DNA of 64,000 nucleotides from Dipteris shenzhenensis (taxonomy: Eukaryota; Polypodiophyta; Polypodiopsida; Gleicheniales), in NCBI GenBank assembly GCA_047967505.1, contig CM106538.1, one strand, 5' to 3'. The notes beneath the pieces are model-generated. The model searched no databases. It saw only the letters and a program-made list of their open reading frames with translations, and was not told the DNA's origin. Positions 34,020-44,150 of this stretch are shown here, piece after piece. Both the position numbers and the translations under genes were made by a program. Each line of letters begins with the position of its first letter. Position 1 is the stretch's first letter.

Positions 34020-35215
34020 GTCATAGACTAAATTTGGATTTCCTAGTGAAAATTGTCGAGTGAGATTTAGTGGTGGGATTGATATATGCATGGAAGCAAT
34101 GCACAGAGAATATGACTTGGAAGGGTTGGAAAGGCCTAAGGGGGGGTGCAAGCCTCACCAAATGCATTTGGTGGAGTAGAACACTGAGGAGAGATAGTGA
34201 ACCTTTTGCGCTCCATGATCCGCAGTGTGCAAGGAGCCTATTCAAAAAAGGAATCAAGTCATGGGGTAGAGGTTTGGGACTCGCAGTATGTTGATTGGAT
34301 GGTGATGGAGAAGTTACAAGCAAGATCCGCCCTTACAAATGGGGGAAATGACTTCCTCTAAGCCGTGAGAGATGCAATATCAAATCCTTGGCCATCCAAC
34401 TGGGTTTTTGCATGGTATGGGAAGGCTAATCAGTGGTGTTTGGGTAAGACCCCCCTGCATAAAGTTTCATCCAGGAACATCTACAAGTACCTTACAAAGG
34501 GCAATGCCTACTACTAAAATGATCTAAATAAGAAATGGAACCTCAGATGGAGATCAACATGGTGGAAATCCCAATTCATCAAAATCTAGAAGGGATGCTC
34601 TATTGGGAAGGCGAGATTCTTGCTGTAGAAAGCCATGAACCTATGGCTGCCAGTTAGGGTAAAGTTATCAAAGAGACTTTAAGTCAACCCAAATGCCCTC
34701 TCTATGGCAAATCTGTAGAATTCATCCGACACCTATTCTGGAATTGTGCAATCTCTAGGGAAGTTTGGTCCAAGGTGGAGAAGACCGTGTGCAAGGCTGA
34801 TGGCACACTTCACTATTGGACCTCACTTGCGTACGGCTCTCTTGGGAAACCCTTATAAGCTACCTTCAACTCTGGTTGTTGCATAGCCATATATCAGGGC
34901 CGCTATGTTTTTGGCGATTTGGGACTACTGCAAAAGAGGATGGTGTTCCAACATAAGGTCCAGTTTGGCTTCAAGGTTTCAACTTTGGTGGTGGGGGTAA
35001 CCACGTATCTTAAATATTTCAATCTTGTGATAGTCATGAAGGACTGGGATGTAAGGGAAAACCTGGCCATTGGCTAGGTGCTCCTCTTTTGCAGTGTGCA
35101 ATGTGGACTGCGGGTGGGTAGCCCCTTATGCCCAATTTTTGTATTCGGCTCCTTCCTTTTTTCCTCTAGGACTGACCCTCGTGTTAATACATTTGGCATT
35201 TTCTCCCTTTTTTTA
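34020..35215 (+). mobile_element. LINE 3' end (RT tail and zf-RVT)
   Basis: Plus-strand fragments in several frames: KCIWWSRTLRRDSEPF, QARSALTNGGNDFL, WPSNWVFAWYGKANQW, GKARFLL, and then CPLYGKSVEFIRHLFWNC...REVW, the zf-RVT pattern with its second Cys changed to Tyr. An A-rich stretch near 35213-35223 could be the 3' tail. It is 5'-truncated, and its left end near 34020 is uncertain. Confidence 0.75.
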
Positions 35216-35429
35216 AAAAAAACATACGTTAAGAATTTTCCCATTTGCTTAAAATGGCATCCTTTAAACTTAAAAAAAAATACAAGAAAACATGTTGGTA
35301 TATTAGTGGGGTGGTTAGTCCCCACCACAAAGACAAAGCCGAGTACAAAATTTGGTCATATTACAAATTGGCTGTCCTCAAGCCACGTTGAAAACAACAG
35401 ATAGAGAAACTACCTTACGAGTAAGAAGG

Positions 35430-36340
35430 AGCGGACCTCTAAAATGGTTCTACTAAATAGTGGGTCTTTCTTGTTTACTATCCCTCAAATTTGCCCTGAC
35501 CAGGGCCAAAATGGATGTTTTCAATATACCCCATTGGAATTTTCTACTAAAAGACTATTTGACTCCAAGCTTTGCAAACAACCAAGAAGATGGAAGCCCT
35601 CAAGTACATCCAGCTGGCAGCAAGCATCGAAGGAAGGTAAGAACGTCCCCCGTGAGGGCTATCCTCCATTGTGCACCCAAATGGAAGTGCAATATAAGCC
35701 CTTATTATCGAACAGCACTCTACACCTAAGCCAAGATACCTCTTGTTACACATCCGTTAGGAACTACAATGATCTAAGGGGTCTCATGACTCTCTGCTTG
35801 GGTGCAACCCTTCTTTCCCACTATCTTCCAATGGTTCTCCGAGCGGAATTCATCATCTTTTCAACCATACCAGCAATTTGTGTGATAATTTCCTTAAGAA
35901 GGAGAGCCGGATCACCAGACAGAGGCTTGTGGCTGATCGGGGTGTAGGAATCCCTTCAGGCACCTCCATGCCATCTTCGATCTTATCCTCTCATGGTAAT
36001 GCCGTGTTCGCCAATCTGCTTTGACACTCCCTCACGAAGTGGCCTAGTTTCTTGCAAATGATGCATGCATCTAGGAAAGTCCCAAACCTAAGCTACTGAG
36101 CAAAAGACAAGCCTTCTGAATCAGGAAATTTGATCTCCAAATAGTCGAGCACCACTTGGCTACGGTCCCAAAGGATTTAAGCTTTCTTCCTCCTAGTATT
36201 AGTGTTCGTCAAGTGAGGTACAAGGAGGACTTCTCCAAGTGAGGTTGCTAGCTTCTCCGTCGCATCACCCAACCAGGGAGGGAAAGTCGTACTTTCGACC
36301 CAAACAAGGCACTCGTGGAACAAAAACTCAATCCACGCTA
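35430..36340 (-). pseudogene. LINE ORF1 fragment with DUF4283-like region and CCHC knuckle
   Basis: The minus strand reads AWIEFLFHECLVWVESTTF, PPWLGDATEKLATSLGEVLL, DRSQVVLDYLEIKFPDSEG, then DACIICKKLGHFVREC (C-x2-C-x4-H-x4-C complete, near 36075-36030), and an acidic tail with LLKEIITQIAGMVEKMM. This resembles the plant LINE ORF1 layout. Single stops interrupt it. Its N-terminal side is cut by the LTR starting at 36341. Confidence 0.65.
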
Positions 36341-36693
36341 TGATAAAAAACCATAAATTACTTCTACCATGATCTACTGCAATAATACGCAAGAGAATAG
36401 ACACCAAGAAGATATATATTCATAAACCGAAACTGAGAGGATCTACATCTTGAGAGAGCGAGAGTGCTCTAACACCCGAGCCATCATAGATTGAAGTAGA
36501 ACAAAGGTCTCCACAAATGAAGCATGAATCAGGGTACAACATGCGAGAACCACTAGGAGGGAATTTCGCCATCGAACTCCACCGCTACCTTAGATTTTGT
36601 TGCATGCATGTGGTCATGCACTCCTTACACATGGCAACAAGCTAACCAGCCCCACCTTAAGCCTAAGCCCAACCAAAGGCTTGGTTTCCAACA
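36341..36693 (-). repeat. 3' LTR of the gag-only element
   Basis: Shares with 38030-38424, in order, CTTCTACCATGATC.., ATACGCAA.AGAATAGACACCAAGAAG, GAAGCATGAATCA and TAGATTTTGTTGCATGCA. Its outer end cuts a LINE ORF1. Confidence 0.85.
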
Positions 36694-37087
36694 CCTCCCT
36701 CAAGCTAAGGTTAGGCAAAATGATCAACTGCATAAAAATTATCCTGCCAGCAAATTCTTAGAGGATCCAAACAAAGAAGATCATGAACCGAAGCCGACAA
36801 AGGACACAAATATGAGCTTAGATGCCAAACATGTCTTTTACAAGAAAAAGAAAGGACTAAAAAGCCTTTTACCCAAAGCAAAACACATAATCAACTTCTA
36901 TCCAAGCCAAACAACGACCAGGCTCATCAACTGAGACCCGAAATATTCAAGTGAGTCAATGCCTTACTAATAGACATAGATGTGATTGGGGATTTCGCCT
37001 CAACCCTACTGGGTGTTTTCAGCATTCAAAATTGATTACTCTTTATTTGACTCTCCCCATACTACTTGTTGCTACTGCAGCATGCAT

Positions 37088-37560
37088 TTAGAATGCATAT
37101 GCGTCATAGTCTGTGTCATCCTCAATGACACACAAACCAGCTATCTCTTCACTTACTGCTTGTGCACAATCCTTGGTGGTTTTGATAGTTGCAACCTCCT
37201 TACCCTTGTTTCCTTGGGCATCCTTTTTTCGATAACAATAGTCTTCTTTGTGAACAAACTTGCCACAATAGTTACATTTCATTTCGGTCTTCTTCACTTG
37301 CTTGCTTTTCTCAACCAGATATGTGCCTTCACCAAACCCAAATCCACGTTTTGATGCCTCTCATCGTCCAGAAGTGTAGCGACCATCTCATTCACTAGTA
37401 TCTCACTACTCACATTGAGGATTTTAACAATATCATAATATGAAGAGCAAAGACTTGATAGAAGAATGGCCTTTATGTCATCATCATGTACCTTGATACG
37501 AAGATCAAGTAACTCCTACAAGATTGCTCTCATTCTACTCATATATGCTCTCCAAGAATC
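37088..37560 (-). pseudogene. gag of the short LTR element, with CCHC knuckle
   Basis: The minus strand reads ELLDLRIKVHDDDIKAILL, SSLCSSYYDIVKILNVSSEI, NEMVATLLDDERHQN, then after a frame change KKTEMKCNYCGKFVHKEDYC (C-x2-C-x4-H-x4-C complete) and a tail ending in acidic residues at 37088. This is the UBN2-type capsid and nucleocapsid of copia elements. A stop precedes the knuckle frame (37297-37088). Confidence 0.8.
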
Positions 37561-38029
37561 ATGGTGTCTTCCGTCTTCAAAGTAGAGAACTCGCCTCAAT
37601 TCGTCAATCTTGGAACAAACAGCGACTCAATAGCAACCCAATTTTCTACTGCACTGGCCGTTAAATCCAAATGATGGAGAGACCAAGTTCCCAATGCTCA
37701 ACCTATGATTCCAAGGAAGGAAGATCTTGTCTCTCCCACTATAACGAGCTACTGTTGTTACCATCTTTTTTCGCTCCAAAGACGATAGGCCAAAGCCCCT
37801 TCTCCATAAGGTGGAGACATATCGTGAGCTGCCATGCAAGGAAGATTGCCCAAATGAAAGTAACTAGCTTTGCATCTTCTACTTTTGATTACATCTTGTA
37901 ACCATTGCGTTGAATAATAAGTGGGTGATCAACTTTCAAGATGTAACACCTTCACATACATAGTTTCCCATGCATGCAATGAAACTCTCAACAATGCCCA
38001 AATCTGAATTGCCACACTCTAATAACAAC

Positions 38030-38424
38030 TGATAAAAACCTTAAATTAAAATTACTTCTACCATGATCAGCTATAACAATACGCAAAAGAATAGACACCA
38101 AGAAGACATTCATAAACTAAAAACTAAAGAGGATCTATATCTCGAGAGTGAGCGTGCTTTAGGATGCAAGCCATCACAGATTGAAGTTAGAAGCCAATAC
38201 AAAGGTCGCCAAGAAGGGTGCCTCAAAATGAAGCATGAATCAAGGCAAAGCATGGCAAGAGCCACCAACAGAGAAATGAAGAACCGCCCAAAGAGATTTC
38301 CGCCATCGAACTTCCCCAACTCTAGAAGCCGTTATTGCCCTAGATTTTGTTGCATGCAAGTGATCATGCACTCCTTACACATGACAAAAAGCTAACCAAC
38401 CTTACCAAAAACTTGGTTCCCACA
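38030..38424 (-). repeat. 5' LTR of the gag-only element
   Basis: Partner of 36341-36693, longer by about 40 bp. The primer-site-like sequence lies at 38014-38029 beside it. Confidence 0.85.
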
Positions 38425-39338
38425 CATTAAATGCAAGACTCCGTGAGATAATGAGCATGAAGCACCTAAGCAAATGAAGGACTTGCCTACCAACTCATCA
38501 CAAACCTCTTCTAGCCCAACACAAGAAAGAAGCCCTTTCCCATGAAACAGGCATAGCTATCAACCAGTTTCAATGACATCATCCAATGGGATTTTACATG
38601 CAAATGAATATTTTTTGCCAAATGCAAACCATCCCTTCTACCCAAACTCTTTGGCTCTACACAAGATTTACATGACGAATACTCTATGTATCCTCATCAA
38701 GGAGCAACGAAAATTCACCTTGCATCTTACTTACATGCTGTTGATCTTAAGATCAAACTTGCTCCCCTTCTCAAGAGCTCTCGAGATAGGTCCATCCTCA
38801 CCATACTCTTCCCTCATTGCACCCTCATCGAGGCTCAAGAGGCTTGGTGGGTTGGTACGAGGTACAAGGCGAGGGTGTGTCAATCCTCCCCTAGTTTTCC
38901 CATCTCTATGATGAGACGTGTCACTAATGCAACACTGTCTACTAAGCTCAATCATTTCAGTGCCCACTCATTTCAATGAACAATTAGAGCATGTTCATAC
39001 AAAGAGGTAGGTGGTTTGCAAACCACATGTCCTTGTTAAGGTTGATATGAAACTAGTTTTTTCTTGAGCCCTTACACTAGACCAAGGGCTCAAGGAAAAA
39101 TCAAGTTTTCCCTCCAAAGCCTAGAGGTGTAAACTCCAATTGGAACCTTGCACTCACCATATTTGTAATCCCCCTTTCCGCATGAATAAGCCTTTAAAAT
39201 GTCATCCTTAATGCCCTACTCTATAGAAAACACAATTTCCATTGTGTGGGTGAAAAGGAGATTACGAGCAGATAGATATACGAGATTTGCATGGAATAGT
39301 ATTATAGTAGGTACCCGATGATGAATTTTTGTCCGCCG
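38425..39338. other. possible pol tail of another LTR element, otherwise nothing recognised
   Basis: The minus-strand frame 38967-38731 ends with DGPISRALEKGSKFD, resembling the GPITRAR-type sequence near the C-terminus of some LTR polyproteins. The evidence is too short for a firm call. Confidence 0.3.
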
Positions 39339-39345
39339 AGGAGTT

Positions 39346-39430
39346 GTTTTTTTTTTTGGAAGAAAGTGCAGGCTTTGTCATCAACGAAAAAAAGATAAAA
39401 GTGGGTCAGCGGCCAGCCCGTACAAAACCC
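39346..39430 (-). mobile_element. short truncated LINE 3' end downstream of the BAHD gene
   Basis: A run of T (39346-39357), then GGAAGAAAGTGCAGGCTTTG, which on the minus strand is a LINE-like 3' end with an A tail. AGGAGTT occurs on both sides (39339-39345 and 39431-39437), a possible 7 bp target duplication. Confidence 0.5.
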
Positions 39431-39879
39431 AGGAGTTAGTTACTATTGCAAGGATTCCGCAAACCGACAGAGCGTACACGGTACAGTTAAGTGTAATAAT
39501 TTAACTTCGATTGTGTAACTTTTCATATCACAATTAAGTCATAATCCACCGCCATCCTTTCCAGAATTAGCAGATACTCGCTAAATACCTTCATTTTCCG
39601 TACATCTGCACGAGGCAAAATAAACTCTAAACGTACGCAAATCACGTCACTTCACTTTGCATTTCATGAGTATCACGAAGCATAAATTAATTAAACAATA
39701 AAGCATCATGCATGTCACAGCTGATCCACTACCATCCGGTGTCTGATTCCGGTCCAGAACTGACATAGACCAACTTACACTACTCTTAGACTTAAATCCG
39801 ACTAAAAAACGAAAATGGTTCTTAAACAAGCTTTCTGCTGAGGTCGTTGAACTCAAGTCTCGAATGTCGTCGTTGGAAC

Positions 39880-41493
39880 TCAAATCTCAAATACAAGCCT
39901 CTCAAACTTATCCATCTGCTGAGGCTCTAGAGCAATGTAAAGATTAAGCCCTTCTTGAGTACCATTGGATAACAGTAACACGAACTCCACCATGGCATTC
40001 ACAACCGGACCTGCGTAGATGGGTTTTCCCCACCCAAAATCCATGAGATAGAAAGGAAGCTTCCACCATGCCGACAGGAAGATGCCTCCGGGGAGATTGG
40101 GAACGCCTCCTCCATAGACTGCAGCCCAGTCCATTGATGACCTGATGTATTCATCCGTAATTGCGTTGGTGGCCTCTTGTACCTTTGCCACCGCGAATGA
40201 TAAATCACTCTTTTGCAGTTCCCCAGCAGGAACTCTTGCAAAGGCGGAGAGAACAGCATTTCCTGTAATGACCCACAAATTCAACTATTCAGTTGCAAAA
40301 TAAAAGACAGCAAGCCAAGATCATTGGAGTAATCGACATGAGAACCAGTAAGGAACCTGTAAATCCTTTGGGAAGGGGTGGATTTAACCGGGAACGAATG
40401 TCGACTGCAAAGAGCATTTTCGAAGGAGTCGAAGGAGCCATCTCGACTGCCTTGGTTCGTACTTGCCAGACGTGAGCCGCGATAGCATCAAACGAAGAGC
40501 ATTTCTTTATAGAAGGGTCGCTCATGGCAGATTTTTTCAACCGGTTGAGCATTTCGGCGCTAAAGGGGAAAATCTTGTATATATGTCGCTGAGAAAGAGT
40601 TATACCGGCCACATCCAAATCTGCCAACTCTGCTGTCGTGAACGAGCTTTGCTGTGGTATCTCAGACATCTTGAGATACTCGGGGTGCTCAAATTTAACT
40701 TGTGGAGGATCGCGAGGTTTCAGCATGGTGCGATCAGGCTTGGGTTCAAACCGGAGTCCATCGCCGCGAGCAAGAGCGGAGAAATTGCTAACGAATTCGA
40801 GAGCACCAAATCCGTCGAACATGGCATGATTCATGGAAAAGCCAATAGTGAAACCGCCGCACTTGAATCGTGTGACCTGCGTGACACAAAACAGAGGCCG
40901 ATCCATGGATCTCGAGAATTAAACATGAACAATGTAACATTTTTACTCGAGCAGAACGAACAGAACAACAGTGCATTCAAGTGAAAATGCAGATATGTTT
41001 TTGCAGCTTTGTTTTCAGAATAGAAGAGGCCGCATAATGATCTTACAAGCATCATAAGAAGAGGACTATCCGTCATCCTTTGGGCGTTCCCGGCGGCAGG
41101 CAACACTAAATTTCTGAAGGCGGGATTCGGGCGTGTAACGTCCCCAAGATCGGCTATCTTGAGGTCCGTCGTTGCTCCGGCAAACAGAGCCCCAGCCCTA
41201 TTGCAGCTTATTTCGAGCCTGCCTTCAGGGCTGAGCTGCAATCTGCCTGCCATGAAGTGATATGGCACCAATATTTGTCCCAGGGTATCCTTGAGCTTAG
41301 CGACCACATCGTGAGTGGGTCTATCCGGGTTCGCAGGGTAGAAATACACAGTATCAACAACGTAAGCCACGCACTGATCAATGTAAGAGAGGAAGAGGGA
41401 GCTAGACTCGGTGGGCTCAGCGGGGAGCACAGTCTCGATCTCGCCTACTGTAACATTGAGGTTAAGCGTCGGGAAGTCGCCTTCGGAGCCCAT
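39880..41493 (-). CDS. BAHD acyltransferase, three exons, 449 aa
   Basis: The enzyme transfers an acyl group from a CoA thioester to an alcohol or amine, in the cytosol. Exons are 41493-41047, 40876-40357 and 40262-39880. The introns (41046-40877, GTAAGA...CGCAG; 40356-40263, GTTCCT...TACAG) restore one frame of 450 codons with stop. The catalytic HxxxD motif is HAMFD (His166, Asp170), and the structural DFGWG motif is at residues 397-401, both perfect. The 449 aa length is typical. The N-terminus (NLNVTVGEIETVLPAEPTES; LFLSYIDQCVAYVVDTVYFY) resembles omega-hydroxyacid/fatty-alcohol hydroxycinnamoyltransferases of suberin and cutin synthesis. That substrate guess is inference. No disabling change was seen. 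It is the only intact-looking cellular gene in the window. Reading through either intron gives false longer frames. Confidence 0.93.
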
Positions 41494-41940
41494 AATTTGG
41501 CGTGGAAGGGCTTGGCTGTGTGCAAGTAGAGGCCTGTTGACCCTCTATCCGTTACTCGGAGCGTCAAGGCCTGATGAAATGTCGAGGGATAAGGGCAGTG
41601 GGAACTTGGAAGACGAAGAGAGGGGATGAGGAAGGAGGGCGACACGACAGCAAAGAGATGGGAAGTGCTGGGAATGTGCACGGTCCTCGTGAAAGAAAGT
41701 AAAGAGCCTTGAAAGAAAGTAAAAGTCGACTTGTGTGTGAATGCCAAGCTCAGTTTTCAAGTTGTGTGAGAGGGAGCGAAGCTAATCTAGGTGAATGGAG
41801 TTTAAGCTGTGAGAAAAGCTATCGAATGCAAAAGCTAAAGGAAGATCAGTAGAGCGCCAATGACTTACGAGAAAGAGCACCTGGGTTTAAAGCAGAAGAG
41901 CTTTTAAAAGCAAAGCAGAACAAAGCGAGAGAGAGATTCA

Positions 41941-41955
41941 ATATATAGAACGTGA
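41941..41955 (-). promoter_or_regulatory. candidate TATA box of the BAHD gene
   Basis: The minus strand reads CGTTCTATATATTG about 450 bases upstream of the start codon, with an ACGT core just before it. The stretch between is CT-rich on the coding strand, as in many plant leaders. Another AT-rich candidate is near 42050. Confidence 0.35.
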
Positions 41956-43170
41956 GGTGAAGTGACAAGAGCTGCAGACTCGAGTGGGTCTGAGAGAGAG
42001 AGCTGGAGTGAGAGCTATGAAGAAGAGGGAGAGCAGAGAGAGCGTATATTTATCGATGGATGCTGCTGAGACAGATGGAGCGCATTCTCCAAAGCTCTCC
42101 GAGGGAGACAGCAAAAGGAGGTCGTCAAAATCGGCTACTGAATGCGATGACAGAGAGCTCAGAGGGGTAGCTAAAAAGAGGAGGAAGGGAGGGTGAAGGT
42201 CAGATGGAGAGAGTGAGAAAGAAAGAGAGAAGGATTTTGCATGGGCATGCATGGATGAATTAAGAGAGTCTACGTAATAGGCCGTTGATTGCTGCAATCA
42301 AATCGGAAGGTGGTTGTTAGACGACTTATCAAAAGATAAGATCGGTCATTCAATTCTAGCGCACCAAGTCTATTCAAAGCTCCGCCCATACTTCTCCTCT
42401 CCATTTAATACTCTCAAAAAAACAGCCTCTTCCAAAACCGCCGGTCTCTTTCTGTCTCACAGAAAATCGCCATTTCCAAACCCGCCCACAGATTACAACG
42501 AATTTTTGGTCCACCTTCCACATTCTTTTGGCCCCTCTCCAGCTCATTTCCCCCCGTTGATTTTCACCCGAACACACGACCGCCCTTGCTCCTCCGACTC
42601 TCGTCACCATCGTAGCGCAACCAACGCCCACCCCTTTAATAATGCCTCTATGTGACTTCTCCCCTGCTCTTGACAAATTCGCTCACGCCTCACTCTCGCC
42701 GCTTCACCACAACCTCCCAAACGTTTTCCTTATAAACTTTCCACGCTCTGCTGATCCTTCCCTATCGCCACTCTTAAGTCCCCATCGCCACTCTTAATGC
42801 CCTCTTAGTGTCGTTATACCAAAACCGGATTGATGTATTTTGAGGTCTTTGTTGTTTTCCCAAATCTAACGAGTATCGTCTCCTTTGACATTTATAATGG
42901 CTGTGATTGTGAATTTCCAAGTGTAATCTTTTAAATAATTAATTGTTGTTCAAATTGCCACTTATGGAGATATTTTAAAAACTTGTGCACCGTCACTCAC
43001 AGGCTAGGGACCCATCTTTTGAAAACCTCCCTTTTTCTCTCTTCTCTCTCTCTCTCTCTCTTTGCCACATGCAGCCCTCCTTTGCCTAGAACCTGACTCT
43101 CCTGAGTGCTAAGTGGGACATTCTCTATTAGTGCATGTTGCCACAACCCAATATTTTGTATTGGCCACAA
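41956..43170. other. upstream region of the BAHD gene, no other gene
   Basis: More GC-balanced than the transposon zones. ORFs on both strands (42314-42655 +, 42297-41938 -) have no motif and overlap one another. No repeat from elsewhere in the window occurs here. Confidence 0.5.
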
Positions 43171-43238
43171 ATGAAGGTGATTGTATGATGATAAGGCTAG
43201 TCTATGGACTCATGCATTGGCTCTAGCAGAGAAATCGC

Positions 43239-43240
<2 letters not shown>

Positions 43241-43283
<43 letters not shown>

Positions 43284-43332
43284 CCCCCCTCTCTCTCTCT
43301 CTTCCCTCCCCTTCTCTCTCTCTCTCTATGTG
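43241..43332 (+). repeat. (CT)n microsatellite
   Basis: Mostly CT dinucleotides with a few C or T interruptions. A shorter CT run is at 43035-43062. Confidence 0.95.
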
Positions 43333-44150
43333 TGTGTGTAAAGTGCTGGTCCCGAGAGATAGCCGAATCCCAAGTTGAAGCCTGCGGCTCGAATGCATGC
43401 CTTCGAATCCCATCTTGGATGCGTCCCGCTATGCACAAGAGGTGTCACGAACCCTTGCGACGTCGTCGTCCTGTCAAGCCGAGTCCCAAGATGGTTGGTT
43501 GCCGAGGGGTCACGAACCTTAGTGAAACATCCTCATGGCCAACTCCCTGTCTGGCCGAGGACTAGCCTATGTGACTAGGTCCTCGCAACCCGAATGTTGC
43601 AACGAGTTTTAGGTAGCTTTTGAGACTGGAGCTATCCAATCCGTAATCTCGAACACGAAGAGCTCGTCGTGCCCTACGCACCGGCATAGCATATTCTTAG
43701 TTTGGAAGAAAAATCCATCAACTTCAACATCCCTATGAGGTATTGTTCGTTCACATAGCTTAATAGTGTTTGATGATAAGTAAATATTTTTTTGAATTTG
43801 TAGATTTCAATCATTAGATTTTGCATGCAATTGGGGTTTTCATTTTTGCTTGGTTTGATACTTTTCTAAAACATGTCATGTTTGTATATTGTTTGTTGAT
43901 TTCAATGTTATATTATATTAGGTGGAAAGTGTATGAAATCATGAAAGCCCCTCAGAATTTAAAAAAGGTGGGTATCCATTCTCAAATTGATGCAAAGAAT
44001 GCACCATTTTTAAAGAGGAATGAATCCTCCTTTTAGCAAGTGAAAGTGATTCAGTAGCTCTTCGAAATCAAGGGAAAATACATATGAATTTGTGATTAGA
44101 AGGAAACATATATCCAATAGATCCACAAACTTGTGAGACTCCTTAATTCC
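43333..44150. other. no recognisable gene
   Basis: Includes a moderately GC-rich piece (43340-43690) with GTCACGAACC repeated at about 43443 and 43528. No coding assignment. Confidence 0.4.

Larger units (their letters stand above)
36341..38424 (-). mobile_element. short gag-only LTR retrotransposon (TR-GAG-like), complete with both LTRs
   Basis: Two related direct repeats, 36341-36693 and 38030-38424, both start TGTTGG/TGTGGG and end TTTTTATCA on the minus strand. Just inside the right one is TTGTTATTAGAGT, a diverged tRNA-iMet site. Just inside the left one is AGCTTGAGGGAGG, a polypurine tract. The interior of about 1.3 kb holds only gag. No protease, integrase or RT is present, so movement would depend on a partner element. 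No convincing 5 bp target duplication was seen. Confidence 0.8.

Noticed and set aside
35444-35947. 167-codon plus-strand ORF
   Set aside because: The minus strand here reads as the tail of a LINE ORF1 after its CCHC knuckle (LLKEIITQIAGMVEKMM). The plus ORF has no known motif, so it is most likely a shadow.
40289-40906. Single 205-codon ORF taken as a complete protein
   Set aside because: It starts inside intron 1 and ends inside intron 2 of the BAHD gene. Only 40876-40357 is exon.
43181-43438. ORFs with SLSLSL and ERERER repeats
   Set aside because: Translation of the CT microsatellite.
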